Shown here: one piece after another, positions 9,496-17,589 of the stretch
How the letters are laid out: each line of letters starts with the position of its first letter
Numbering within the stretch: position 1 is the stretch's first letter
Assembly (NCBI GenBank): GCA_030584105.1
Contig: CP129491.1
Coordinates: forward strand, 2,046,001-2,110,000
Source of the DNA: UTCHB3 sp002050155
GTDB lineage: Bacteria; Bacteroidota; Ignavibacteria; Ignavibacteriales; Ignavibacteriaceae
Length of the DNA: 64,000 nt
Direction of reading: 5' to 3'
Position numbers and translations under genes: made by a program
Notes under the pieces: model-generated
Told to the model about the DNA's origin: nothing
The model's input: only the letters and a program-made list of their open reading frames with translations
Database searches by the model: none

Positions 9496-11754
9496 TTAAT
9501 GCCCGGCGGCAATTAAGTTAAGGGCGCTGCCCGCCTTGAACCAATCGAACTGCCGCTCGTTAAACGAGTGATTCAACAGGCACTCATCAACACTTCCGTC
9601 AGAGTGCTTAATCACAAGAGTGAACGGTTTACCGGGTGCGAACTCGTTCAACCCTCGGATCGAAAGCCTGTCGTCTTCCCTGATTTTATCGTAATCTGCA
9701 GGATTAGCGAAAGTTAAAGGTAACATCCCTTGTTTTTTCAGGTTTGTTTCATGGATTCTGGCAAAGCTTTTAACAATTATCGCTCTGCCGCCCAAGTGCC
9801 TTGGTTCAAGCGCTGCGTGCTCGCGGCTCGAGCCTTCACCGTAGTTTTCATCACCGACAACCACCCAGCTTCTGCCGGCGGCTTTGTACTCACGGGCAAC
9901 TTCAGGAACCGATTTTGTCTCACCGGTGAAAACATTTTTCACTTTTCCGACATCGCCCGAATATGCGTTGGTTGCGCCGATAAACATATTGTTCGAAATG
10001 TTATCAAGGTGACCGCGGTACTTAAGCCAGGGGCCCGCCATCGAAATATGATCTGTGGTGCATTTCCCCTTTGCTTTCAACAGAACGGGCATATCTTCTA
10101 AGTCGTGCCCGTCCCATGCGGGGAAAGGCTCCAGTAGGTGCAGCCTGTCGCTGTTAGGTGATACTTTCACCTGCACTTCGGAACCATCGTGAGCCGGAGC
10201 GATATATCCGCTTTCACCATGGTCGAAACCTCTTTTTGGCAGTTCATCGCCGGTAGGTGGGTCAAGTTTAACTTTTTCACCTTTATCGTTTATCAAATAG
10301 TCTGTTAAAGGATTAAACGAGAGTGAACCTGCCAGTGCCATAGCAGTAACCATTTCCGGCGAAGCCATGAAAGCAAGAGTTGCGGGGTTACCGTCGTTTC
10401 TTTTTGCAAAGTTTCTGTTAAAGGAGGTTAAAATGGTGTTTTTCTCACCCATTTCAATGTCGGTCCTCTTCCACATACCGATGCAGGGACCGCAAGCGTT
10501 AGCAAGAACAACTCCGCCAAGCTCGGTTAGCGTTTCCAGCTGACCATCTCTCTCGACGGTTGCGCGAACCTGCTCGGAACCGGGTGTGATTGTAAACTTA
10601 GATTTTGCTTTCAACCCTTTTGCCAGCGCCTGACGGGCAACATTCGCCGAGCGATCGATATCTTCGTAGCTGGAGTTTGTGCAGCTTCCGATGAGCGCAA
10701 CGGTAATTTCGTCGGGGTAATCGTTCTGTTTAGCAGCTTCTTTCAGCTTTGAAATAGGCCAGATAAGGTCAGGGGTAAAGGGCCCGTTCACCGAAGGCTC
10801 TAATTCCGAAAGGTTAATTTCAATTATTCTGTCGAAATATTTCTCAGGGTTTGCTTCCACATCCGGGTCGGCTTTAAATTCGTGGGCTAAACCTTCAACT
10901 AATTCCGCAAGGTCTTCCCTTTCGGTGGCTTTCAGATATGTGGTCATCCTGTTGTCGTATGGGAAAATGGAAGTGGTGGCACCGACTTCAGCACCCATGT
11001 TGCATATTGTCCCTTTACCTGTGCTGGAAATCGAGTCTGTTCCTTCGCCAAAATATTCAATAATGGCACCTGTTCCGCCTTTTACGGTTAAAATACCGGT
11101 AACTTTCAGAATAACATCCTTAGCAGAAGTCCAGCCGTTAAGTTTACCCGTCAGTTTAACGCCGATCAGTTTGGGCCATTTCAACTCCCAGGGCATACCC
11201 GCCATAACATCCACGGCATCAGCACCGCCTATGCCTATAGCAATCATACCCAGCCCGCCGGCGTTCGGAGTGTGGGAATCGGTACCTATCATCATTCCGC
11301 CCGGGAATGCGTAATTTTCAAGCACGACCTGGTGAATGATACCGGCACCCGGTTTCCAGAACCCGATTCCGTATTTTGAGCTTACGCTCTCTAAGAAATC
11401 ATAAACTTCCCTGTTTTCTTTGTTAGCACGGTTTAGATCGTCTTTTGCACCAACCATCGCCTGAATCAGGTGGTCGCAGTGCACAGTTGAAGGCACCGCC
11501 ACTTCCTTTTTACCTGCAGACATAAACTGAAGCAGCGCCATCTGAGCGGTTGCGTCCTGCATTGCAACTCTGTCGGGTGCCAAATCGGCGTAGTCTTTCC
11601 CTTTAACCAACGGCTGTGTTGGTTTTTCCCAAAGGTGTGCGTACAATATTTTTTCAGTGTAAGTTAAAGGTCTGCCAAGAAGAGCGCGCGCATGCTCAAC
11701 TTTCTGAGCAAAACCGGCATAAACCTTCCTGATCATATCCATGTTTGCTGTCAT
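9496..11754 (-). CDS. acn: Aconitate hydratase (mitochondrial-type aconitase)
   Basis: 752 residues, the usual length of the mitochondrial-like aconitases of Bacteroidota. It interconverts citrate and isocitrate in the TCA cycle. The [4Fe-4S] ligands are visible: C358 in 'GSCTNSSYED', and C421 and C424 in 'NACGPCIGMWKR'. 'GTDSHTPN' (157-164) and the C-terminal swivel-domain motif 'GEGSSREHAALEPRHLGG' near residue 635 complete the active site. The gene follows the E1 alpha/beta fusion gene in the same direction with a 233-bp gap and ends at a strong terminator hairpin. The link with pyruvate dehydrogenase genes fits a supply line of acetyl-CoA into the TCA cycle. Confidence 0.97.
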   Translation of the reverse strand: MTANMDMIRKVYAGFAQKVEHARALLGRPLTYTEKILYAHLWEKPTQPLVKGKDYADLAPDRVAMQDATAQMALLQFMSAGKKEVAVPSTVHCDHLIQAMVGAKDDLNRANKENREVYDFLESVSSKYGIGFWKPGAGIIHQVVLENYAFPGGMMIGTDSHTPNAGGLGMIAIGIGGADAVDVMAGMPWELKWPKLIGVKLTGKLNGWTSAKDVILKVTGILTVKGGTGAIIEYFGEGTDSISSTGKGTICNMGAEVGATTSIFPYDNRMTTYLKATEREDLAELVEGLAHEFKADPDVEANPEKYFDRIIEINLSELEPSVNGPFTPDLIWPISKLKEAAKQNDYPDEITVALIGSCTNSSYEDIDRSANVARQALAKGLKAKSKFTITPGSEQVRATVERDGQLETLTELGGVVLANACGPCIGMWKRTDIEMGEKNTILTSFNRNFAKRNDGNPATLAFMASPEMVTAMALAGSLSFNPLTDYLINDKGEKVKLDPPTGDELPKRGFDHGESGYIAPAHDGSEVQVKVSPNSDRLHLLEPFPAWDGHDLEDMPVLLKAKGKCTTDHISMAGPWLKYRGHLDNISNNMFIGATNAYSGDVGKVKNVFTGETKSVPEVAREYKAAGRSWVVVGDENYGEGSSREHAALEPRHLGGRAIIVKSFARIHETNLKKQGMLPLTFANPADYDKIREDDRLSIRGLNEFAPGKPFTLVIKHSDGSVDECLLNHSFNERQFDWFKAGSALNLIAAGH

Positions 11755-11987
11755 CTGTATCCTCGTCTAAAATTAAAAATTTCTGATTCAAATATAACTA
11801 ATTGCCCCCGCTCTGAATATCCATTCCGTCACTCGTGATTCGTTTGGAAATTTCGAAATTTTTCCGGTAACCTTGGGTTAATACACCTTTCAGAAGTCCC
11901 TCCAAATCTGCGAAGTTAAGGTTTCTGAACTTAATTTATAACTGCCTTGTGTTTTAGAATTTTTTCGTTTCTCTCAAACCTGCGAAG
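11755..11987. other. Intergenic region between E1 fusion gene and aconitase
   Basis: A 233-bp gap holding an echo of the 3' end of the E1 gene at 11897-11929 (see the repeat entry). On the minus strand an ATG-less frame of 37 codons (TTG near 11913, stop near 11800) remains open after the echo; I recognise no family in it. No hairpin terminator is evident, so read-through from the E1 gene to aconitase is possible. Confidence 0.4.
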
Positions 11988-12001
11988 TTAAGGTTTCTGA
12001 A
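11897..12001. repeat. 3'-end echo of the E1 fusion gene (72-bp offset)
   Basis: The 22 bases CTGCGAAGTTAAGGTTTCTGAA are identical at 11908-11929 and 11980-12001. The match extends imperfectly about 10 bases to the left (TCCCTCCAAAT against TTTCTCTCAAAC). The second copy spans the last codons and the stop codon of the E1 gene (stop at 11988-11990). The first copy is a duplicate lying 72 bp downstream of it in the direction of transcription. Confidence 0.9.
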
Positions 12002-13931
12002 TCCTTTCCGCAAATTTTGTAACGATCTTTTGCCGGATAACCTCTTTGCCCGGAAGTACCAAATCTTCCAGTGCACGCGGTGAAGGTATCGGGTAGTTCT
12101 CCGCACCGATTCTCAGTGTATCAATCTTAACATCAAAGTGGGATTGCACTTCGGCAATAATTTCGGCGCCAATTCCGCCTGTTTTCTTCCCTTCTTCAAC
12201 CGTTACCAATGTGTTTGTGCGCGCAACTGACTCGATCACGGCACGCAGGTCCATCGGGTAAAGTTGAGTTAAAACAATAACTTCGGGGGTTAAATCGTGC
12301 TGCTCTCTGAACTCGTTCAAAAGAGAAACCACAGTTCCGCTAAGCCCGCCATACACCGCAATAGTCAGATCAGGTGAAGTGTCGCCCGGTCTGAAACGCA
12401 CTGCCGGATACTTTCCGTTATCATGCTCAACAACATATCCGGGCACACCGGGATCGTTATGCTTAACCTTATAATCAAGTTTGTTTTCAAAGAGAACGAC
12501 AGGTAACTCTTCATTAAGCACTTGTTTATAAAGTGCCTTAGGGTCGGTGTAGATGTTCAAACTTAGCGTAATCAAATCATCCATACCGATAAAATATTTT
12601 TCAAGCGACTGCGAGTGTGTTGGTCCATACCCCCTGAAACCGCCCATCGGAGTTCTGAGTACTATACCGCAGTTAGTCGCTTTGTTATACATCCTGTGGA
12701 ACTTTGCGGCGTGGTTTAAAAGCTGATCAAAAGTCAGCGTTACAAAATCCCCGAACATTATTTCAACGAACGGTTTGTAACCCATAAGCCCAAGCCCGTT
12801 ACCAATCCCCGTTATCCCCGCCTCACTTATTGGGCTTGGATAAATTCTCTCGGGGAATCTCGCTTCAATGCCGGAAGAAACGCCAAACCCTCCGCCGAAC
12901 GGCTCAGCTACATCCTCACCGATAATTAGAATCTTATCGTTATGTGCCATTTCTTCGTGGAAAAACTCGTTGATCGACTCAACCTGATCCTTCCCGGTAA
13001 AATTAATTGCACTCCACTCCAAAGGAAGTGGTTCCATCGGTTCATCCCCATACTCTTCAATCGATAATTCCGGATCATTGGCAACATCTGCAATTATCGC
13101 GTCAATTTCTGTTCGTGCTTTAGCCACCATTTCCTTGTACTCTTCGGGATGCCCGGCGGCAAAAAGATTTATCGGGTCTTTTTTCACAAACTGTGCCACT
13201 TCATCACTTTCTCGCGAGTCCCGCCCGGTCGAAGGTGAATTGAGACGATAAAGATCTATCTGCAGAAACGCCGGTTTTTGTTCCTCCCGCACATAATTTA
13301 TGGCTTCGGAACACTTAGCGAACAAGTCATCCTGATTCCAAACATCCGTTTTCAAAGTTTTGATATTAAAGGCTTTAAAACGATCGGCAATTTCCCCCGC
13401 CATGTTTCTTTTAATCGGAGTTGAAAGTGCGTAAAAATTGTTTTCACACACAACCAAAACCGGCAGGTTCCACAAAGACGCCATGTTCAGCGATTCATAA
13501 ACTACTCCCTCGCCAAGCGTTCCGTCTCCGATGAAAACAACCGAAATGCCGCCGGTTTTACTCAGTTTTTTTGCGAAAGCCATCCCTGTTGCGATTGGTA
13601 CAATTCCGCCCTGAACGCCGCTTGACATATAATTATCTTTGTGTGTGTGCTGGCTGCTCCCGATTCCGCCACAGATACCTGTTTTTTTGCCCCAAAGTTC
13701 GGCAATCAGCCCGCGGTAATCTTTTTTGAAAGAAAGAAAGTGTGCATGCCCCCTGTGGTTTGAAACTACATTGTCTTTATCGGTTAGAAATTCGGTTACT
13801 GCGATTGCGGAAAGTTCATGCCCTACTGCAGTGTGGGTAGTCCCCTTCATTATTTTTTTTCTGAACATCGAAAGAATCGTGTTCTCTGTCTCCCTGATTT
13901 TTATTGCCTTTTCATAAAATCGCTTTTCCAT
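11988..13931 (-). CDS. 2-oxoacid dehydrogenase E1, alpha and beta subunits fused
   Basis: 647 residues combining an E1-alpha-like thiamine-diphosphate domain (1 to about 290) and an E1-beta domain (about 315-647). The ThDP motif runs from G135-D-G to N164-N165; 'HRGHAHFLS' (59-67) is the alpha-subunit active-site loop, and the beta part shows 'GEDVAEPFGGGFG' and the C-terminal transketolase domain. Such fusions act on branched-chain 2-oxoacids, acetoin or pyruvate; the sequence does not decide. It follows lpdA on the same strand, 345 bp away, with no E2 of its own nearby, so it may share the neighbouring aceF/lpdA products (inference). The last codons are duplicated downstream. Confidence 0.9.
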   Translation of the reverse strand: MEKRFYEKAIKIRETENTILSMFRKKIMKGTTHTAVGHELSAIAVTEFLTDKDNVVSNHRGHAHFLSFKKDYRGLIAELWGKKTGICGGIGSSQHTHKDNYMSSGVQGGIVPIATGMAFAKKLSKTGGISVVFIGDGTLGEGVVYESLNMASLWNLPVLVVCENNFYALSTPIKRNMAGEIADRFKAFNIKTLKTDVWNQDDLFAKCSEAINYVREEQKPAFLQIDLYRLNSPSTGRDSRESDEVAQFVKKDPINLFAAGHPEEYKEMVAKARTEIDAIIADVANDPELSIEEYGDEPMEPLPLEWSAINFTGKDQVESINEFFHEEMAHNDKILIIGEDVAEPFGGGFGVSSGIEARFPERIYPSPISEAGITGIGNGLGLMGYKPFVEIMFGDFVTLTFDQLLNHAAKFHRMYNKATNCGIVLRTPMGGFRGYGPTHSQSLEKYFIGMDDLITLSLNIYTDPKALYKQVLNEELPVVLFENKLDYKVKHNDPGVPGYVVEHDNGKYPAVRFRPGDTSPDLTIAVYGGLSGTVVSLLNEFREQHDLTPEVIVLTQLYPMDLRAVIESVARTNTLVTVEEGKKTGGIGAEIIAEVQSHFDVKIDTLRIGAENYPIPSPRALEDLVLPGKEVIRQKIVTKFAERIQKP

Positions 13932-14275
13932 TTATTCATCTTCTTTCGTAATATCAATTTAAACGGGGCAAGCGCGGGGCGGTTTTGCCTTGCAAACTTT
14001 TTTTGTTAAAAACATCCCGCGTGTACGGACGCTTTGTCAAAAACATCCCGCGTGTACGGACAATTTGCTAAAATATCTCGCAATTATCACGCATTTATAT
14101 ATAATTTGCAGAAAACAGAACCGCCACTGCCAAAAACTCTTCGGCACTAAATGCGCCTCTTAAGTTTAAAACAGTTTTACCGTTAAAAGCATTCCTTACC
14201 CCTGATACAATTAATCCCAAATCCCCAAAAACTCATTTCTTCGGGCGGTACAACTGATCCCAAATCCCCAAAAAT
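13932..14275. other. Intergenic region rich in tandem duplications between lpdA and E1 fusion gene
   Basis: 344 bp without a recognised gene. It contains a 31-bp-offset direct repeat (14008-14061), a 43-bp tandem duplication of the lpdA 3' end (14214-14295), and at 14191-14217 a 27-bp stretch resembling 9246-9272 near the vWA gene. The minus-strand frame after the duplicated lpdA end stays open for about 45 codons without an ATG; no family is recognised. Confidence 0.5.
14008..14061. repeat. Direct repeat of 23 bp offset by 31 bp
   Basis: AAAAACATCCCGCGTGTACG plus GAC occurs at 14008-14030 and again, identical, at 14039-14061; a third, degenerate start (AAAATATCTCGC) follows. The repeats lie upstream of the E1 fusion gene on the minus strand, about 80-130 bp before its start codon, where a regulator site could lie, but no palindrome is present. 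Confidence 0.85.
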
Positions 14276-14295
14276 TTATTTCTTCGGGCGGTACA
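14214..14295. repeat. 43-bp tandem duplication of the lpdA 3' end
   Basis: The 39 bases at 14257-14295, which include the lpdA stop codon and its last codons (YRPKK), are repeated at 14214-14252 with four mismatches. The downstream copy again encodes YRPKK followed by a stop (TGA instead of TAA). This is a clean tandem duplication across a gene end. Confidence 0.9.
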
Positions 14296-15688
14296 GATGT
14301 ACACTCTCACCGAAGAAAACTTCAGCCGACTCCATCACCGTCTCAGAAAGTGTCGGGTGTGGGTGAATTGTAAGCTTAATATCTGAAGCCACAGCACCCA
14401 TTTCGATTGCAAGAGTGCCCTCGGCAATCAATTCACCTGCACCGGGCCCGCAGATACCAACACCCAAAATTCTTTCGGTGTCAGGGTCAACAATCAGCTT
14501 TGTAACACCATCGAATCTGTCAAGTGTGGTTGCTCTGCCGGAAGCCGCCCAGGGGAACTTAGCCACTTCGTGCTTAATTCCTTTTTCGCGTGCTTCAGTT
14601 TCGGTAATGCCCGCCCACGCAATTTCGGGGTCTGTGAACACAACAGCCGGAATAGCCGCCGGTTCAAAAGCTGTTCTTTTGCCTGCGATGGTTTCAACCG
14701 CAACGCGTGCTTCGTGTGTTGCTTTGTGTGCTAACATCGGGTCGCCGGCTATATCCCCAATCGCATAAATATATGGGTCAGTAGTGTTCAGTGTGTTATC
14801 AACTCTTATGTGCCCTTTAGTGGTGAGTTCAACCTTAGTGTTTTCCAACCCCAAGCCGGCAGTGTTTGGTCTTCTGCCGATTGAAGCAAGCACATAATCG
14901 TAAAATTCCACCCGTTCGGCGCCCGTTTTATCCTGAATCGTAACATTTATTCCGTTCTTAACGGGGTCAAGTTTCATCACTCTTGATTCGAGCATAATTG
15001 CGTCAAATTTCTTTTTCAACATCTGTGTCAGGTGGCTTACCATGTCCCGATCCGCTCCGGGTAACAGCCCGTTCATCATCTCAACAACGGAAACCTTGCT
15101 GCCCAGCGCCGAGTAAACCGAGCCAAGTTCCAACCCGATATACCCCCCGCCGATAACCAGCAGTTTTTCAGGAATTGCAGGCAAATCAAGCGCTGAAGTC
15201 GAGTTCAACAGCCTGTCGCTTTTTATGTTAAATATCGGAATTGAAATAATCTCTGAGCCGATGGCAATAATTGCTCTTTCGAAGTGTATCTCTTCTTTTC
15301 CGCCGTCGTTAAGTTCAACTTTAACGGAGCGGGAAGAAGTGAACGAAGCCCTTCCCTGAATGAAATAAACTTTTCGTTGTTTTGCGAGCTGCCCCAGCCC
15401 ACCGGTCATTTTTCCGACAACCTTGTTTTTAAATTCACGCAGTTTATCAAGGTCAATCCTAGGTTCGCCGAAATCAACTCCCCAATTCTTGGCTTCTTTC
15501 GCCTCATTAATCAATTTTGCAACATGCAGCAACGCTTTCGAAGGGATACACCCCCGGAAAAGGCAAACTCCTCCGGGGTTTTTATCCAAATCAACCAAAG
15601 TTACGCTCATGCCGAGGTCTGCAGCCGCAAATGCAGCCGCGTAACCGCCGGGACCTGCACCGATAACCAACAATTTTGTCTGTATCAT
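14276..15688 (-). CDS. lpdA: Dihydrolipoyl dehydrogenase (E3)
   Basis: 470 residues. It reoxidises dihydrolipoamide on E2 with NAD+, using FAD. Visible motifs: FAD-binding 'VIGAGPGG' (8-15), redox disulfide C42/C47 in 'GGVCLFRGCIPSKALL', a second Rossmann motif 'VIGGGYIGLELGS' near 180, and the C-terminal His-Glu active-site pair in 'IHPHPTLSE'. I chose ATG at 15688 rather than the TTG at 15706: AGGGGG lies nine bases upstream of the ATG, and the ATG falls 10 bp after the aceF stop, whereas the TTG would overlap aceF. It is the third gene of the pyruvate dehydrogenase operon. Its 3' end is tandemly duplicated. Confidence 0.96.
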   Translation of the reverse strand: MIQTKLLVIGAGPGGYAAAFAAADLGMSVTLVDLDKNPGGVCLFRGCIPSKALLHVAKLINEAKEAKNWGVDFGEPRIDLDKLREFKNKVVGKMTGGLGQLAKQRKVYFIQGRASFTSSRSVKVELNDGGKEEIHFERAIIAIGSEIISIPIFNIKSDRLLNSTSALDLPAIPEKLLVIGGGYIGLELGSVYSALGSKVSVVEMMNGLLPGADRDMVSHLTQMLKKKFDAIMLESRVMKLDPVKNGINVTIQDKTGAERVEFYDYVLASIGRRPNTAGLGLENTKVELTTKGHIRVDNTLNTTDPYIYAIGDIAGDPMLAHKATHEARVAVETIAGKRTAFEPAAIPAVVFTDPEIAWAGITETEAREKGIKHEVAKFPWAASGRATTLDRFDGVTKLIVDPDTERILGVGICGPGAGELIAEGTLAIEMGAVASDIKLTIHPHPTLSETVMESAEVFFGESVHLYRPKK

Positions 15689-15698
15689 GCCAAGCCCC

Positions 15699-17573
15699 CT
15701 ATTCAACCACTAAAAGTTTGAACGGACTTTCGAGCACCTCAACCACCCAGCGAAGGAAGCGAATGGCGTCTGCCCCGTCAATCACACGGTGATCGTACGA
15801 AAGTGAAAGCGGGAGCATAAGCCTCGGCACAAATTCACCGTCGCGATAAACCTGCTCGTACAAGCCGCGCGAAACACCCAAAATAGCCACTTCCGGTGAA
15901 TTAACTACAGGCGTGAAATAAGTACCGCCAATTCCGCCAAGGTTGGAAATAGTGAAACACCCGCCCTGAAGTTCATCCAAACCGATTTTCTTCGCGCGCG
16001 CTTTCTCGGAAAGAACCGCAATTTGAGCCGAAATTTGGGTCAGGTTCATCTTATCGGTGCCTTTAATGTTCGGCACAATCAAACCATGCTCGGTATCAAC
16101 GGCAATCCCGATGTTGTAATAGTTTTTGTAAACTATTTCCTGTTTTTCCATGTCAACAGATGAATTAAACTGCGGGAACTGCTTCAGCGCTGCAGAGATA
16201 ACTTTCACCAAAATTGAAGTCATCGTCAGTTTACCGCCGCCTTTGGCAACTTCAGGCGAATATTGCTTGCGCAGCTGCTCAAGGATGGTTATATCCGCTT
16301 TATCAAATTGTGTAACATGCGGAATTGTCGCCCACGAATAACTCAGGTGCGAGGCAGTTTTGGCACGGATACTGCTCATAGCTTTCCGCTCAATATCGCC
16401 AAATTTGCTGAAATCAGGCAACGGCTGCTGCCGCAGGAAAGCACCGCCACCGCCGGCTTGCGGCTGCTCGGAAACACGCCCTTCGTGCAATGCTTTCGAG
16501 TATGCCTTAACATCATTCAGCGAAATTCTTCCGCCGGGGCCCGTACCGGGCACTTTTCTGATATCAACACCAACCTCCCTTGCAAGTCTTCTGACCGAAG
16601 GAGCTGCAGGGGCAGCGTTTTGCAGTATCGGCGGCTGCATATCAAGGAAGATTTTGGGCGGATTGGCAATCAATTCCGGATTTGCCAGATCCTCTTTAAG
16701 TTCTTTTAGTTCCGCTTCAGAAAGCTGAACAGTTCCGCCGGCAATCGATACCGCCGAAGCACCCGCAACGGGAACGGGAATAGAAGAAGGTGCTGCAATC
16801 TTGTGCTGCATTACCGCCACTTTCGATTTTTCCACTTCCTCAGGTGAAGGTCCTGCAGGAGTTGCAGGGGCAGGCGCCGGTTTTGCAGCAACTGATTTCA
16901 CTTTCAGTATAACTGCGCCCACTTTAAAGTGTTTGTTAGCTTCAGCAAAAACTTCCGTAACCACACCGCTTGCGCTTGAAGGCACTTCCACGGTGGCTTT
17001 GTCAGTTTCGATCTCTAATATTGTGTCGTTTTCTTTAATTTCATCACCGGGCTTAACGGTAACTTTAACCACCATCGCCTCCGTGATGTTTTCACCAAGA
17101 TCGGGGAGAACAACATCCGTTATCGTTTCTGCGCTTGCCGAAGCTGAAGCATCGGCGGTAGTGCCTGCGCCGGCGGAGGCAGTCGCCGCGCCTGAGGCTG
17201 CACCGGAGCCGGCACCACCTGAAGCGGGGGCTGTTTTTTTACCATCTTTTGCGGGAGCCTCGCTACCAGTGGGGGCTTTCTCTCCTGCAGAGGTGGCTTT
17301 AACATCAGCCGCGGGAGCCGAAGCGGCTGCACTTCCGGCGTCTTCAACCGAAAATACAACGGCACCTACCGGCACCTTGTCACCCTCTTTGATATAAACA
17401 CCCGAAACTTTTCCGGCGATATCCGAAGGCACTTCAACTGTTGCTTTATCAGTTTCTATCTCAATAATAGTCTGATCTTCTTTCACGATATCTCCGGGAG
17501 CAATCAAAACTTTGACCACCAACGCAGATTCGATGTTTTCACCCAATTCGGGCAGCTTGAACTCTCTACTCAT
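15699..17573 (-). CDS. aceF: Dihydrolipoamide acetyltransferase, E2 of pyruvate dehydrogenase
   Basis: 624 residues. Two lipoyl domains are present, with lipoylated lysines K43 and K192 in 'EIETDKATVEVPS'. They are separated by a long Ala/Gly/Ser-rich linker (about 80-150). A peripheral-subunit-binding domain follows ('VRRLAREVGVDIRKVPGTGP', about 327-360), then the catalytic domain ending with 'SLSYDHRVIDGADAIRFL' (catalytic His near 595). It transfers the acetyl group to CoA and forms the core of the complex. The gene lies 16 bp after aceE and 10 bp before lpdA. The linker is unusually long and repetitive, like the low-complexity inserts in two other proteins of this window. Confidence 0.96.
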   Translation of the reverse strand: MSREFKLPELGENIESALVVKVLIAPGDIVKEDQTIIEIETDKATVEVPSDIAGKVSGVYIKEGDKVPVGAVVFSVEDAGSAAASAPAADVKATSAGEKAPTGSEAPAKDGKKTAPASGGAGSGAASGAATASAGAGTTADASASASAETITDVVLPDLGENITEAMVVKVTVKPGDEIKENDTILEIETDKATVEVPSSASGVVTEVFAEANKHFKVGAVILKVKSVAAKPAPAPATPAGPSPEEVEKSKVAVMQHKIAAPSSIPVPVAGASAVSIAGGTVQLSEAELKELKEDLANPELIANPPKIFLDMQPPILQNAAPAAPSVRRLAREVGVDIRKVPGTGPGGRISLNDVKAYSKALHEGRVSEQPQAGGGGAFLRQQPLPDFSKFGDIERKAMSSIRAKTASHLSYSWATIPHVTQFDKADITILEQLRKQYSPEVAKGGGKLTMTSILVKVISAALKQFPQFNSSVDMEKQEIVYKNYYNIGIAVDTEHGLIVPNIKGTDKMNLTQISAQIAVLSEKARAKKIGLDELQGGCFTISNLGGIGGTYFTPVVNSPEVAILGVSRGLYEQVYRDGEFVPRLMLPLSLSYDHRVIDGADAIRFLRWVVEVLESPFKLLVVE

Positions 17574-17589
17574 ACTGTCGTTACCTCCG

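Noticed and set aside
15689..15706. TTG start for lpdA at 15706
   Set aside because: It would overlap aceF, while ATG 15688 has AGGGGG at the correct distance.
16801..17397. A 198-codon plus-strand open frame opposite the aceF gene
   Set aside because: It lies antisense to the Ala/Gly/Ser-rich linker and lipoyl domains of a strongly supported gene; its Ala/Pro/Thr-rich composition is the mirror of that linker.
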